Shown here piece by piece: positions 34,301 to 42,384 of a stretch of 64,000 nt of DNA (position 1 is its first letter; every line of letters starts with the position of its first letter). The stretch comes from Pelodera strongyloides. Taxonomy: Eukaryota; Nematoda; Chromadorea; Rhabditida; Rhabditidae. The notes beneath the pieces were generated by a model. The model did no database searches. It was not told the origin of the DNA and worked only from the letters and a program-made list of their open reading frames with translations. The stretch spans positions 1 to 64,000 of the forward strand of contig JAANDG010000057.1 of assembly GCA_036852015.1 (NCBI GenBank). Direction: 5' to 3'. Both the position numbers and the translations under genes were made by a program.

Positions 34301-37300
34301 TTCTGTACTTTTCACTGAAACATCGAAATTTTCGGCTTGCTTATCGGAGTCCTCAAAATCCAAAAACATACGGCGGGTTTCTTGGGATGGTAAGACGGAA
34401 GATTCGGCCCCCATGTCACGGGCGGCAAGCGAATCGGTACCGGTAAAAATTGGTGATTTCAACAATTGATCAATAAATGTAGACATGACTCGGATATTCA
34501 ACGGTTTTATCTTTTTACAATTCCACAAAGCAATCAATAAATTGGTTTCAAAGGTCCAGTGGGCAATTTTCAATATAAACCAAGAGATCTCGTTATAATC
34601 GGCGTAATTATTCGACTTTGGGCAAGTGTAGTCACTCAGCCAACAAAGTGGGTAGAGAATAATACCCTAGAGATCAAAAAGGAGATATACACGAGTAACA
34701 CGGGTGATGAGCAAGATATAGGACCTCCAATATACGGCGAATCAATCGAACAAGGACAGATGCTTTCAATCTCGTCGCTTGTTCAAAGACTCCCAAGAGG
34801 TCAAAACAAAAAAATACAATAGTTAATAACATAACCGTTTCGGGTAATTAACACAACGGAACTTGTAGACACAAGTATTGGACACAACGGTTCAGCAATC
34901 AACTACAACACAGAAAACAACAGGGAACGTAACAACAACGGTAAATACTAGCAGAATATGAATAACGGCAGAGATAACAGCAACAGAATATTGTTCAGAG
35001 AACAGCAACAACAAAAAATAAGCAAAAAATTAGAAAGTACAATTTGAATTATACAGTAACCGACCGCGACATGAGACCGCAACGCACCAGTTCCCGCAAT
35101 TTAGAGAAGAGCCTATAAGCGGCCTCTTCTACTTGTCGTAGTGGAAGATCCCGGTACGCAGTCCGGAGCGCGTACCAGGATCTACACTCGGAACGGGACT
35201 CGGTGCGTTCGGCTACCAGAGATTTTTTGCTGGGTCGGATACCGTGCGGCACAGTACTTGGCTACGGTAGCAGCGACGTATTTTAGATAACACCTCAAAG
35301 ATAGCAGGGCCGTACCCACCCCGTTCCCCCCGTAAATAATATAGTAAACAATATTAACCTTACACCAAATACAGAAGGCAATTATAAAATATATTTTATT
35401 ATAATACACTGCGAAATCGCGCGCCTGGCGCCTGGTTATGCATACGACAAACACGCAATAGCAAAACATGAAAATGTTATGGAAATGTAAATGTAATGTA
35501 AAATAGGTTGCTATGTGCAAACTGGTTAGGTACTACTGTAAACACAGCACACTGTAATAGGAATACAGTACCTACATAAAAGGTCAACAACAATCAAACT
35601 ATGTAATGTGGTTAAACTAAACAACAGAGTATGACTAGAAACTACTGTAAATATACAATCCAAAATAGTAGCTAACTATCTAACAACATAAATAACCAAC
35701 TAACAAACGCGAACAACTTACTTAAACTAATATTTATAGGTTGCACAAATAAAGTAGTTTCCTGTCCAAATATTTACAGAAATTGTCTTCATTAATTTCT
35801 AATTATAGGATATGTAAAGATATTGTTATACGTAGTTTTTCCAAACATTTCTACGGCCAAATTACCCTAGTACGGGTACCGAAGAAATACATTTCTGAAC
35901 TCTCGTTTCGCTCCCTATTGTGATGTTGCATGTCGAACTTGGAACGTGTGGTTCAGAATGACATATAAGCCATTAGCCGTGCGTTGCCACAATTGCATCT
36001 AAATATGATATTTTACCACGATGCATGTAAATGTAATATTCATGAAAACAATACACGGAAACTAATAACGCGTACGTAGCTCGAACACGGGTTTCAAGTG
36101 CTGAGTTTTCATGACATTATCTTACGTGCACATTAAAGGGATAGGCCCACCGATATAAACCTACGATTATTATTTGTTTATAATTCATAAAAAGGGTATT
36201 TATTATAATATATACAAACTAAATATTATTCAGATTCACCATGGGGAAGTTTTTCCTATGAGCTTTCCTTACAGAAGGTACCGTAGACAGGTTATTTGCA
36301 TAGTCATTTTCATACACACCTTTGTCGGAAAGGGAAGTTAAGTCGTTTGCATATCCACATCAAAGGTGTGTATGCAAATGATTGTGCAAATGACCTGTCT
36401 ACGGTACCTTCTGTAAGGAAAGCTCACAGGAAAAACTTCCCCATGGTGAATCTGAATAATGTTTAGTTTGTATATATTATAATAAATACCCTTTTTATGA
36501 ATTATGAACAAATAATAAACGTAGGTTTATATCGGTGGGCCTGTCCCTTTAAAGCCCCAGCCCCATTATCTTCTTTGAATGAAGTTCATTACCGAAGTCA
36601 CACATTTATCCTTTTTGAACATAACGCCTCACACATTTATCCTTTTTGAACGTAAGGCCTCTCACACAAAGGAGGTATAACTTATTACATGCCCCATATG
36701 ATTGAAGGCTTCTATGAATAGATTTTAATAAACAAACAAAAATTCATACCAACCTAGGGCATTTTCTGCAGATTTCTTGCAAGTTTCAAAGCACGAAAGG
36801 CGGCAGTAAGGCAAATCAGTCGCGGAAGTACCCTCTGGCACGTGCGATGTCCTCCCTGAAAAAATATTTAATGTGAGGAAAACACTATTTTTTGCCAAAT
36901 GATGCATAAAAGCGATAACCAAAAATAACGGATTCCATTGCAAATATTTCTTATGTTAGCTATACGCTTTTCACACACCAAAAATGACGGCACAATAATA
37001 TAGGCATATAGTTAATTTTGAGACCAAAGTAACTGAACATACGAGCATTGCGTCCCAGTCCTAAAGAATAATGTTGAAAATGCATATGGTCATATGTGGC
37101 TTCCAATGGACCCTAAAAAACAGGAAACTGCAAGTCTCACATGAATCCTGGGCAGATTCATTCCCAAAAATCATTCATCAGGACGTGACAGAAAGTGGAC
37201 GAGATACGATAGAACACTCGGAACAAACCAATCGGAGACCTACGGCAGAGTGTTTCGCTGAGCTTGCTGCTCTACAAAAAGTAAGGAACGCTAGAGTCGT

Positions 37301-40142
37301 TTGTTGAAAGTAATCCGAAACAAATTAGGCATTTTCGGAAATATAATGTTGTATGTATTGCCAGATTCAATATTCTTTTTTCACTTAACGACTAAGGCCA
37401 TAGATTTGATGCTTACCTGGTCGGAACCATATGATTTACATCGACTTGAACATGAACAGGCATTTGTAATTGTCGCAAGCGCGAGCAGCATACATGGGAA
37501 CCCCGTAAGATAGTCGCCACGTCACAGAAATGCGAATGGACTTTACGTACATTCTTACATCCTGCCCTGCCGAAATCTTGATGTTGATCGTAATCCAAAA
37601 CGCCCACGGTCGCAGTTGCTCAAGCCTGACGCCTGAAAGGGATACGCATCTATAAGGGAACGTCCAGGATATAGCCAGTTCTTCTCAATAGGCCATCCGT
37701 AAAACTTACTTTTATCTAATTATCCTCCCTTCCAATTCTTCTTCAAACAGAGCAGGCACGTTCCCCTAACAAAACAAATGTGTGAATATAGGTAAAATAG
37801 AAGAGAACAATCGAAAATTACACCACGTAAAAGATCATGCAGGTAAGAATTTTGTACTTATAAACTATCGACATACATACCGATCACCATAGCGTCCATA
37901 TACCGTAACAACCAGCCCAGTTCTAACCAGCAGAACTCCGTCGTACCGCCATGAAACCGCCAAAGTCTCCTCTTTGTTGCAAACGTCTGAAATGTTCTGT
38001 GTAGTAAAGAAAAAGTAATAGACCACGCAAAGATATTCACTGGATGTAAACATACCATAAAGCGAATTATTTCTTTATCGTCCTCGTTCCACGTCTTCAT
38101 CGAAGCGCCACATGCACATGACGATGCAACGACTACCTGATGCAAACAATAATATAGAAATTCAAAGAAAGCAAACAAAAATAAGAACAAATAGAAAAAC
38201 ACGAGCATTCCCCAAACAAAAAAAAAACTAAAACGCAAAGTGCATGAGGCAAAGCAATCGGGATCCGAACCCGGAGCGGGACCCGCTTCGTTTTACGTAC
38301 CGTTACGTACAGTAATACGAGCCGCCTAGGCGGAACGGAGTAAGGTCTAGCCGGAACGGGACCCGGTTCTCAGGTGACTCTAGGCCCGAAGGCCTGCCCT
38401 TTTCTGTGGAACGGGGCTGGCCCGTTACCGGCCTTAGAGGGTGCCCTGGGTACGCCCTGAGGCTTTTGTGAGTTTTAGAGGGCATAATAAAGGGCCACAA
38501 ACAGGCCATTTTCAACCGGGAAGAAAAGGAATATACACCGTTTTAGCTAACCCACCACGAACTTACACCCGGAAACACAACATACAAGTACCTAGAACTT
38601 TGCAAGACAAATGCACCGGACAGGAATCGAACTTGCGACATTAGCTAAACACGTACTCCAAACTAGCGCCTTAGACCACTCGGCCATACCGCGTATGGTC
38701 GTCTCTGCTGGTTGCGAAATATTACGGCTGCTGCTACACAAAAATTTAAATCCCAATTTTCGCGCGCTTAATAAAATGCAAGGCTACGGCAAAGTGCCAT
38801 GCAAAGGGCACGCCCCAGGTTCGGACCGACATTTTCCCCGTTTGTGGCCTTATCCCGGCCTTCTACAATTGAAGGGCACGCCCTAGGGCATATTTGCTTA
38901 AATGCATGCCTGCGGGCCTAGAGTCACCTATGTTCGTCTAGCCGGAACGGGACCCGGTTCGTCCGCGCACATAGGTCATTTAATTCGCTCTTGGCTAATT
39001 GCCATTAGTTCGCGCGATCTGTGTACGGTATTAGTTTTTGAGTTTAGATTTTGGCTTCCGATCAACTAGCTTCCAATAAAAGAAGCTTCTTCTGCGCGGC
39101 GTATTGTTCTGTGATTGATTTAATTTTCATTGTGAATGATATTTGCGCTATTATCAATAAAAACAATAAAAAGAGAAGTGATTTGAGATGAATCTATCCC
39201 TAGTCAGTCAATACTATAGAGTTCGACTGAACCCGCCACTGGCCCACTCTTGACAATGGCATGCGATCAACTGAACGGAAAGCCGGCAATCACTAAACTT
39301 GCGGATGAACGACTTCAAGTTGTACGCTGTGAGTCATTTGTATGGAAATATTTGACTTTATAAACACGCACACATATCATAGGGGAAAGCGTAACACACC
39401 CAAATATATCATGTTATCAGATGGTTTAGGCCACCTATAATTTATAGAATTACGCCTGTAAGCTTTGCGTGAACAAACGCACGTACACCTTCAGATACAC
39501 ATGCTTTTTAACTATCTATGCTAACAATAGCTGACCTGTCATATTGTCATTTAGTTAAAATATCGATAAATTAATTTAGACAGTCCCGCGTCACCATTCT
39601 TGGTTGGTCTAACATATGATGGATCGAGTCGACAGTGGATCTGGGCAGATAATACACCATATACGCCGGAACAGGTAAGAGTGGAAGAGCTACAGCTGCG
39701 GTATCAGAATTATTCGAGCGGATCTCAGCGGATCTCACACCCGGGCCAGCTACCGTTTCCAGTGTAATAAGGGTCATTTACAAAACAACGAGGTCCTTCT
39801 ACCATTAAGAGTGCATAAACTAAGTGCTACCGAATAGTCGTCTTCTCCTAGTATATCCCACAACAATAGAGCAATTTAGTCAATATAAGTAAAGTAACGA
39901 TACGTCGACTTTTAAACCAATTTTCGAAGTGAACTCATCTCGCCGCTGACTCTAACAAGCAAAGATCATTTCAGAATGATCAGAACAATCCAGAACTCGA
40001 CCACACAAAAGGCAATTGTGCTGTCATCCAACGGTCCACCGGATTCAATTTCCCTCTAAAGGCCATTAATTGCGATAATTTTGAATATTATGCATGTCAG
40101 GCTTTACCTTGCAGCACGGCAAACTTTTGTCCGGCTGAATAA
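22349..40142 (+). CDS. Gene B: VWA-VWA-C-type lectin protein with a 13.3-kb intron
   Basis: Paralogue of gene A with matching exons: 22349-22400, 22517-22647, 22797-22869, 23203-23344, 23420-23494, 23705-23892, 24098-24225, 24447-24643, 25086-25178, 25294-25370, 25567-25701, 25793-25875, 39220-39328, 39580-39674, 39975-40142. They sum to 1746 nt: an open frame of 581 residues plus TAA with no stop or frameshift. Domains are as in gene A: signal peptide, VWA1 (VIVLFDATND), VWA2 (LFVLIDGSTN), lectin domain (FLVGLTYD, GNCAVIQ). Intron 12 contains the 13.25-kb insertion 25949-39201, placed just before the exon 13 acceptor; a usable acceptor (ACTATAG|AGTTCG) remains. The exon 6 acceptor (TTTTTGAG) is weak and the exon 8 donor is GC. 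Exon frames suggest the gene is still under constraint or was interrupted very recently. Whether so large an intron is spliced is unknown. AATAAA lies at 40161. Confidence 0.75.
26200..26430. repeat. GC-rich degenerate repeat (GGTACCGGAACGGG-like)
   Basis: Variants of GGTACGCG, CCGGTTC, CCCGTTCC and ACCAGG recur in both orientations. Similar sequence is at 35140-35240, 38262-38410 and 38936-38965 (the 26-base string starting GTCTAGCCGGAACGGG occurs twice). All four blocks lie inside the 13.25-kb insertion, on both sides of the gypsy element, so they appear to belong to the host element. Confidence 0.65.
26467..27160. mobile_element. TTAA MITE (AGGGAGAGGCCC family), copy 2, with a nested insert
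   Basis: TTAA at 26463-26466 and 27161-27164. Ends and internal motifs match 17468-17912. It is longer because of the nested element 26567-26814. Confidence 0.85.
26567..26814. mobile_element. Nested inverted-repeat element with TTA target duplication
   Basis: The ends are GGGCGCATTCGAGATGGACA and its complement, flanked by TTA on each side (26564-26566 and 26815-26817). The undisturbed relative at 17561 shows a single TTA at the same site. The short duplication and GGGCGC ends mark it as a different transposon group from the TTAA elements. Confidence 0.85.
27335..28056 (-). repeat. 3' LTR of the gypsy element
   Basis: 722 bp, matching 34414-35135 with about three substitutions (near 27752, 28000 and 28025). 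In the element's own direction (minus) it starts CAAGTAGAAGAGGCC just after a G-rich polypurine tract (GAGGAGGGGGG at 28057-28068) and ends GTGACA. A clean target-site duplication is not seen; at most three bases (GAC) match outside the two LTRs. Confidence 0.92.
28087..28764 (-). CDS. Gypsy element ORF after pol, unknown product
   Basis: A 225-codon frame overlapping the end of pol. A strong acceptor (TATTTCTAG) ends at 28679 and the frame stays open after it, so the real product is probably made from a spliced RNA and starts with exon 28678-28087, about 196 residues. It has a CDAKCC motif near the start, a hydrophobic middle (SFVFPNLVYYPNFTQLF) and a basic, Pro/Arg-rich C-terminus. It is where env lies in other gypsy elements, but I see no signal peptide or transmembrane anchor in the spliced form, nor known envelope motifs. 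Function unknown. Confidence 0.6.
   Translation of the reverse strand: MVGGGKLIRRHGVHFVNMYIIFLYYFISRDAAAKTLTVDPGSPLDPTYVCDAKCCVIPRLEAVSSLLGLARYHATKKLVGVNEAYANIVKMSTIPLPLSEGNLISALSSMSHCVHYVNSFQAALSYTATNPSISFVFPNLVYYPNFTQLFTSVIKQWATHVSPPQTPPQPVQLSPSEAQRFMEWKKQQEEQGARNRDSRITSPGRRAYQPIRRIERPRPYPHQHQ
28739..31729 (-). CDS. pol: Gypsy pol: reverse transcriptase, RNase H, integrase
   Basis: 996 codons counted from the first Met; the frame enters from the gag-pro ORF, which it overlaps by about 130 bp in another frame. Reverse transcriptase: LDLISGYWQI near 201-210 and YLDD at 264-267. RNase H: TDAS at 418-421 and ADALSR near 528. Integrase: the HHCC zinc finger (His 633 and 640, Cys 670 and 673) and the DDE residues Asp 701, Asp 760 and Glu 796. 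A GPY/F-type module (WRGPYRV) lies near 940; there is no chromodomain. All key residues are present, so the enzyme may be active. The frame relative to gag-pro implies a +1 (or -2) shift for expression. Confidence 0.95.
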   Translation of the reverse strand: MTLCNEEDEATVLHEGQSVGKWDTEPGYTVELEEVLRQWKSREGDSVICAAAVPDRRMNALLDVLREASSQALPEALEGLVRQYHDVFALRDEELGRTNIVEHRIITTDAQPIRQKQRPIPVGLRPQVKQMLDEMEKNGVIAPSASPWASPVVLQRKKDGSIRLCIDYRRLNQICVQDAHPLPTIDLQIQSLGDTKVFSTLDLISGYWQIPLEKESQEKSAFVVLDKLYEFHVLPFGLATSPACFQRLMSNILGDMIGKSVFVYLDDILIATRTEEEHLRILAEVFERFRAHDLRFKAKKCSFMVPELSYLGHRLTQDGLQPEADKVVAIKDYPRPQKREEVMSFLGLCGYYRKFVAGYAAIAAPLHAITSKTNRWKWTEEAQKAFDELKKRLTQTPILTQPRFDLARTGERPFIIFTDASGRGLGAVLTQKDEFGNLKPVYFASKGLSKAEKNYHVTDAEALAVVFALRKFRQFVYGFPTILRTDHQPLTSLFTRSNVSHRVLRWSLEVQDFNVKIEYIKGKVNLIADALSRGGAVPDDQDVPLETTHVICAVQAESTWLEELQDEEPFRSILTHMRANNDKADIRVAGKAKPLRVADFVIDEGHLCILEESGEARKVVPTARRRGLVDQLHSGVRAGHFSTGKIVRILQKEFYWPTMRMDVDKWLRECQKCVMANSKTSLTPPLQPVITERPFQLVEIDLIDIGRTSEGNRYCLSILDHFTKFAAAIPIPTKEADVVARALVGWMTNTGHVPERIHSDQGREFENATLQHAEKLLGATHSWTKGYDSRGNGGVERLNRTLELILKKTVQNPVEWDKKLSFAVWAYNSVPHSTTQESPYFLLHGRDPRFVWQGLPPEERGLHRVDIDEYKTEMVANLQTAWEAAHREMKKSALAMKKNYDENKAVDPTKLPKTGDRVLLKVPAEKANSRHPKLVNEWRGPYRVKETTDSSARIVNIFKTAEEVTVPMDALKLVPTEMPDQPCATKHKRGRRGKIN
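31596..33104 (-). CDS. gag-pro: Gypsy Gag C-part with zinc knuckle and protease
   Basis: 502 codons. The N-terminal ~165 residues are a retrotransposon Gag capsid-like helical region (FELKYGMLSNDQQKAALATK). A CCHC zinc knuckle has Cys 217, Cys 220, His 225 and Cys 230. An aspartic protease follows with the active site DSGSQ at 300-304. The frame is directly continuous upstream with the 33668-33117 frame except for one TAG at 33117-33119, so both parts may form one protein by stop readthrough, or the TAG may be a recent mutation. Confidence 0.9.
   Translation of the reverse strand: MAVPEPKIFSTDDERELRAFQSQFELKYGMLSNDQQKAALATKLGGRAMEIYKSLSSSELDGSIQEVFDAMTRVMTGRSAASAASAFLELRNFKKEQGESIANTCARLEKMTSQAHPTLPAVHLRSVRCQHLLEVVAHWSEFPTLVKLCNGTDYDSLKREILERTQIREQLKRPQPSKQVTTYRHQWKAGTTETEERRPQQRPTMLNKGQGPTATKCSRCFKPGHTSETCRQGPRRPPTSSNAAQAKGKKKSTHGTLENFLESDTIQVCALNETDANGYIGARTQAMVNLAGRTMETLIDSGSQVSIITTGAIRKLHNEGAHLRKDCQWYGAQDTSLPPILTASREPMNFEGRAEIPIVMDTKSTLAKFLVLRQKEPMVLLGTNVFPQLSLEIRQGKVEAEPVDAKVAMRTYVPPKSTIAVPLKLPEDFDSKEITLLSAHASIADAICGTNDAAVTWVGDSLQRGRRSHCIARRTIGWKMGHRARIHSRTGGSTSSVEITRG
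33117..33668 (-). CDS. gag: Gypsy Gag middle frame with 57-bp repeats
   Basis: 183 codons, open upstream to a TGA near 33695. It begins with a charged helix (FQEAERRRKRFARLQEE) and carries three 19-residue repeats (YEHRRLYRDVSNEHSIDN type) at about 33255-33420. It ends at TAG 33117-33119, in frame with the next ORF. It overlaps the preceding Gag frame by about 145-170 bp with a relative -1 offset. The charged helix looks like a continuation of the preceding coiled coil. Confidence 0.75.
   Translation of the reverse strand: MLRFQEAERRRKRFARLQEEQNPTSGPSQPRQRACTGESGDLGDRRHINRRVSERNQGTNERRVTFDYNPVARTPNRPLPQNASMYEHRRLYRDVSNEHSIDNTYEHRRLYRDVSNEHSIDNTYEHRRLYRDVSNDHSTDNLEEQNIAGVRVRGPSITNERELWESRFISLQSSQSEAMVKMA
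33524..34414 (-). CDS. gag: Gypsy Gag N-terminal frame, coiled coil
   Basis: From the ATG at 34414-34412 the protein starts MGAESS, which fits an N-myristoylation signal (Gly2, Ser6). It is acidic and then strongly heptad-like (repeated KLVTRNKKVEKEFAALREEKE), a long coiled coil. The A of this ATG is the last base of the 5' LTR. The same frame stays open into the LTR with an earlier ATG at 34573, so an LTR-encoded leader of about 53 residues is possible. After about 33760 the frame leaves helical sequence and probably shifts to the 33668 frame in the functional product. Confidence 0.75.
   Translation of the reverse strand: MGAESSVLPSQETRRMFLDFEDSDKQAENFDVSVKSTEMPATPPTAESRKKDKEEKEMKGELGLLRDQVETNLSTLGEWSQDVVDKITGLVSTSSSSEEDKVIVLNEFKSLLETFKLTIGNLGTGKPILTENLQTVLGCEESEIVAVVQNMRDDLDITDNVMQANEELYLQVEKLVTRNKKVEKEFAALREEKELETQRIEDLSKQNKELEARIEELERGEHTPHGSEDHESETTRIEQHSKRRAPALDCFGFRRQSEGGSASHGCRRNRTRRVAHHNPARGHALVSRGTWVIDGI
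34398..34413 (-). other. Primer-binding-type site next to the 5' LTR
   Basis: Immediately after the LTR end (GTGACA) the minus strand reads TGGGGGCCGAATC. A TGG start fits pairing with the CCA end of a tRNA primer. I did not identify which tRNA. It also encodes the first codons of Gag. Confidence 0.6.
34414..35135 (-). repeat. 5' LTR of the gypsy element
   Basis: 722 bp, differing from 27335-28056 at about three positions. It should contain the promoter and polyadenylation signals. A frame of about 160 nt at its inner end runs directly into Gag. Confidence 0.92.
35136..36132. other. Host-element sequence right of the gypsy insertion, no gene
   Basis: It begins with the GC-rich degenerate repeat (35140-35240) and continues AT-rich. 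I see no exon with supporting splice signals. Confidence 0.5.
36137..36548. mobile_element. 412-bp palindromic TTAA MITE, copy 2
   Basis: TTAA at 36133-36136 and 36549-36552. Nearly identical to 16929-17340, including length; differences noted are single bases (for example AGGGATAGG for AGGGACAGG at the left end). Confidence 0.9.
36768..38155 (-). pseudogene. Exon-like fragments inside the large insertion
   Basis: Minus-strand pieces show good splice borders: about 38147-38067 (acceptor TTGCATCAG, donor ATG|GTATGT; reads SMKTWNEDDKEIIRFM), about 37998-37882 (acceptor CATTTCAG, donor CG|GTATGT; one frame reads CNKEETLAVSWRYDGVLL) and 36855-36769 (acceptor TTTTTTCAG; Cys-rich). The best frames of the first two do not join in phase. 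They look like remains of a host gene captured by the element. I do not recognise the family. Confidence 0.35.
38611..38695 (-). tRNA. tRNA-like sequence (Leu/Ser-type), probably degenerate
   Basis: The minus strand has an A-box (TGGCCGAGTGGTC) with TAAGGCGC and a B-box (GTTCGATTCC) separated by a long variable region, as in class II tRNAs. The acceptor stem does not pair well. It lies inside the 13.25-kb insertion. Confidence 0.35.
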
Positions 40143-42384
40143 AATAATAACCAGACTTATAATAAACCGAAAATGAGCAACATTCTCTTTATTCCTGGTG
40201 CACACAGCATAACTGTAATGCGCCTATCGCAGCCTTGACAGACAGTATTCATTTTCAACGCGCAACAATAAGACAGATAATCGACACAGAATTTACATTC
40301 AATTATCATAAGAGCGCGAAATAATTGTAGTGATAAATAGTAAATGTTTTGGCGACTAATGACTTTTCTTTCGACCATCCTGAACGCGCTATGAACAGAA
40401 CCATCAAAGATTCACCACACTGATAACTTCGTCGGTGAGCCCTGCGGATGCCGCATACCGTCACATATGTGCATCACCCAGGTCTTGGGAAGAACCATAA
40501 CCATAACAACAGAAAATTAACACAGGTAACCGGGATACGAAAATTCCCCAGGTGCGCGCTCTGTTGGCACATCGGTTCACCCCCTACACCACGACCTTCG
40601 TGGGTGGTCCGCCACTACCAGCTCTCTTTTTTATCATGAACGTGTACCATCTAAAATTGTGTTCTTACACAGAGTCGATTGTATATCTGTCCTGAAGTTC
40701 TGATTCTGTCTGTCTCTCCTACATACGTACCGTAGATAAAAGGGTAACTGTAGCGTGCGCTAGCACTCACGTTACGGAAGTAGAATTCGAATAAATTGTT
40801 CCGCTTTGGATATAAAAGAGTGCCGCAGCTCATATTAGAATATACTCATGTAAAAGAACGATGTATTTCTTCATTCGTAAAGATTTTCATGGACGTTACA
40901 GACGTTTCATAAGTATATGGAAAGACGCCTCAGGCGGCGTAGCCGGCTGGTTATTACAAAATAAACGTTTACATAATTGATCCAGCCGCCTACGTTCTTT
41001 TTTAAGTCAAAATATTTTACAGCTCACACAAGATCACAGTCACAGTTGTACTGTACTTCCACAGCACATTGAGGTAACCTCAGAATAGAAATGCAGCGTA
41101 CATGATTAACCCGGTCACTACAGAATATAAGCTGTCTACAGCGTTGGGATCAACACTGAAAATCACCTTGGTGCAATTGTATAGGAAAAGGTCTGAAACC
41201 CCCACCCGCTTGTTTTTTTTTTTGAAGAAAGGGGTGCGCTTTATATGGTTTTCCCGGCTTTATATGAACTGTTGTGGAGAACAAACTTTCAGTTCTGTTG
41301 ATTAGTTGGGCGCGACTTCACACAAATACAAAATACATGAAAAAATATTTATTTCAGTGGATAAACTGACAGTCAATCAATGCATACACATTAAAAAAAT
41401 AGGCACAAAAACATCCAACTAATTGCAAGAAAAGAAAACAACAAAAAAGGCTAATATTAAATGTGGGTGTCATGTGTCAAATGCTAGTTTTGAATGTGTA
41501 GAGAATCAAAACTCAATCAATTGAATAATGGAAGGACGTGGACGTGGGTAAAGGGCTGAAACAATACATCAAATAGACGGTAAAAACAACAAATCCCAAC
41601 TTGACCTCTTTGGATCTAATGCAAACTAAAACAAGTGATTATATGGAAAAATCATTCTCATTGTTTGTGTCCTTCAACTGAGAGAGAACTGAAGCTCTGC
41701 TCCAAACCGCGGACTTCTCCATTGCGATTCTGAATAAACATTACACAATCATTAGAAAAATGACAATAAGTTTACAAGCTTTACTCCCCGAAACGCGACG
41801 AAACCGCGAGAACACACGAATGAAACTCCGCGTAACTAAAGCAAACAGGAGTGCGCGGCGAAAACATGGCACGTTTTTGGAGATGCGGCAGTGTGACACA
41901 CGAGGGTAATTGAAACCCGAATCCCTCGTCAGTCCTAGGCAAAAGTGGTTTCACCGCCAGCTGCTGGCCATTTTCGCGCGGCGATTTCGCGAAAATTTTG
42001 CGTTGTAGAAGAGTCAAAAACTCACATGAACACCGCAACCTCGACGCTTGGAGCCACCTCCGCGTTGCTGAAGAAAGAAATACAAAAAGTTTACAATAGC
42101 CCTAGTTTGCTTTCGTCGCAAGAACTGTTTTCGGTTATTCCCGAGACGTGAATCAAGTCAGCAAACAGAATTTTTTGTGGTAAACAAAACACCAACTCAC
42201 CAGTACAACATCAGCAATCGTCGACGTTGGAGAGAGATTCTAAAAGATCAAAATATTATGTGTACTTACATTATTATTTACACTATATTACATTTACACT
42301 ACAGTACTACAGTATATTATCGTTTACGTGTTTACATGGACCTAACGGGATTTCGAGTCCCAGCTACGTCTAATATCTCAAAAT
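40143..42384. other. Intergenic region downstream of gene B, no clear gene
   Basis: 40176-40650 repeats the sequence downstream of gene A. 40650-42384 contains a TATA-like TATAAAAG with a short minus frame (near 40815) and a CGCCTCAGGCGGCGTAGCCGGCTGG motif at about 40928 whose complement recurs at about 56250-56275. No supported exon was found. Confidence 0.5.

Larger units (their letters stand above)
27335..35135 (-). mobile_element. Ty3/gypsy-type LTR retrotransposon, 7.8 kb, near-intact
   Basis: Order on the minus strand: LTR, primer-binding-type site, Gag frame, Gag/zinc-knuckle/protease frame, pol (RT, RNase H, integrase), an extra ORF, polypurine tract, LTR. Integrase after RNase H defines Ty3/gypsy (Metaviridae). 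The LTRs are 99.6% identical, so the insertion is young. Gag is split over overlapping frames and one in-frame TAG; all other coding parts are open. The element sits inside the larger insertion of gene B intron 12, opposite to gene B. Confidence 0.92.
25949..39201. mobile_element. 13.25-kb inverted-repeat insertion in gene B intron 12
   Basis: The left end follows TTAA (25945-25948) with AGGGATAGGTTCATCTCAAA; the right end is the complement, finishing GATGAATCTATCCCT at 39201. The inverted arms extend roughly 190 bp (to about 26140 and from about 39010) and share ATCGCGCGGGCTAATGGCAATTAG in inverse orientation. The expected right TTAA is missing (AGTC follows), so a small deletion is inferred by comparison with gene A (TTTTAAGTCAG). 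The interior holds GC-rich degenerate repeats, nested MITEs, the gypsy element and gene fragments. It is probably a foldback-like TTAA element enlarged by later insertions. Confidence 0.8.

Noticed and set aside
37858..38238. Single 126-codon minus-strand gene
   Set aside because: The frame crosses two strong splice signals and a pyrimidine-rich stretch; separate exons fit better.
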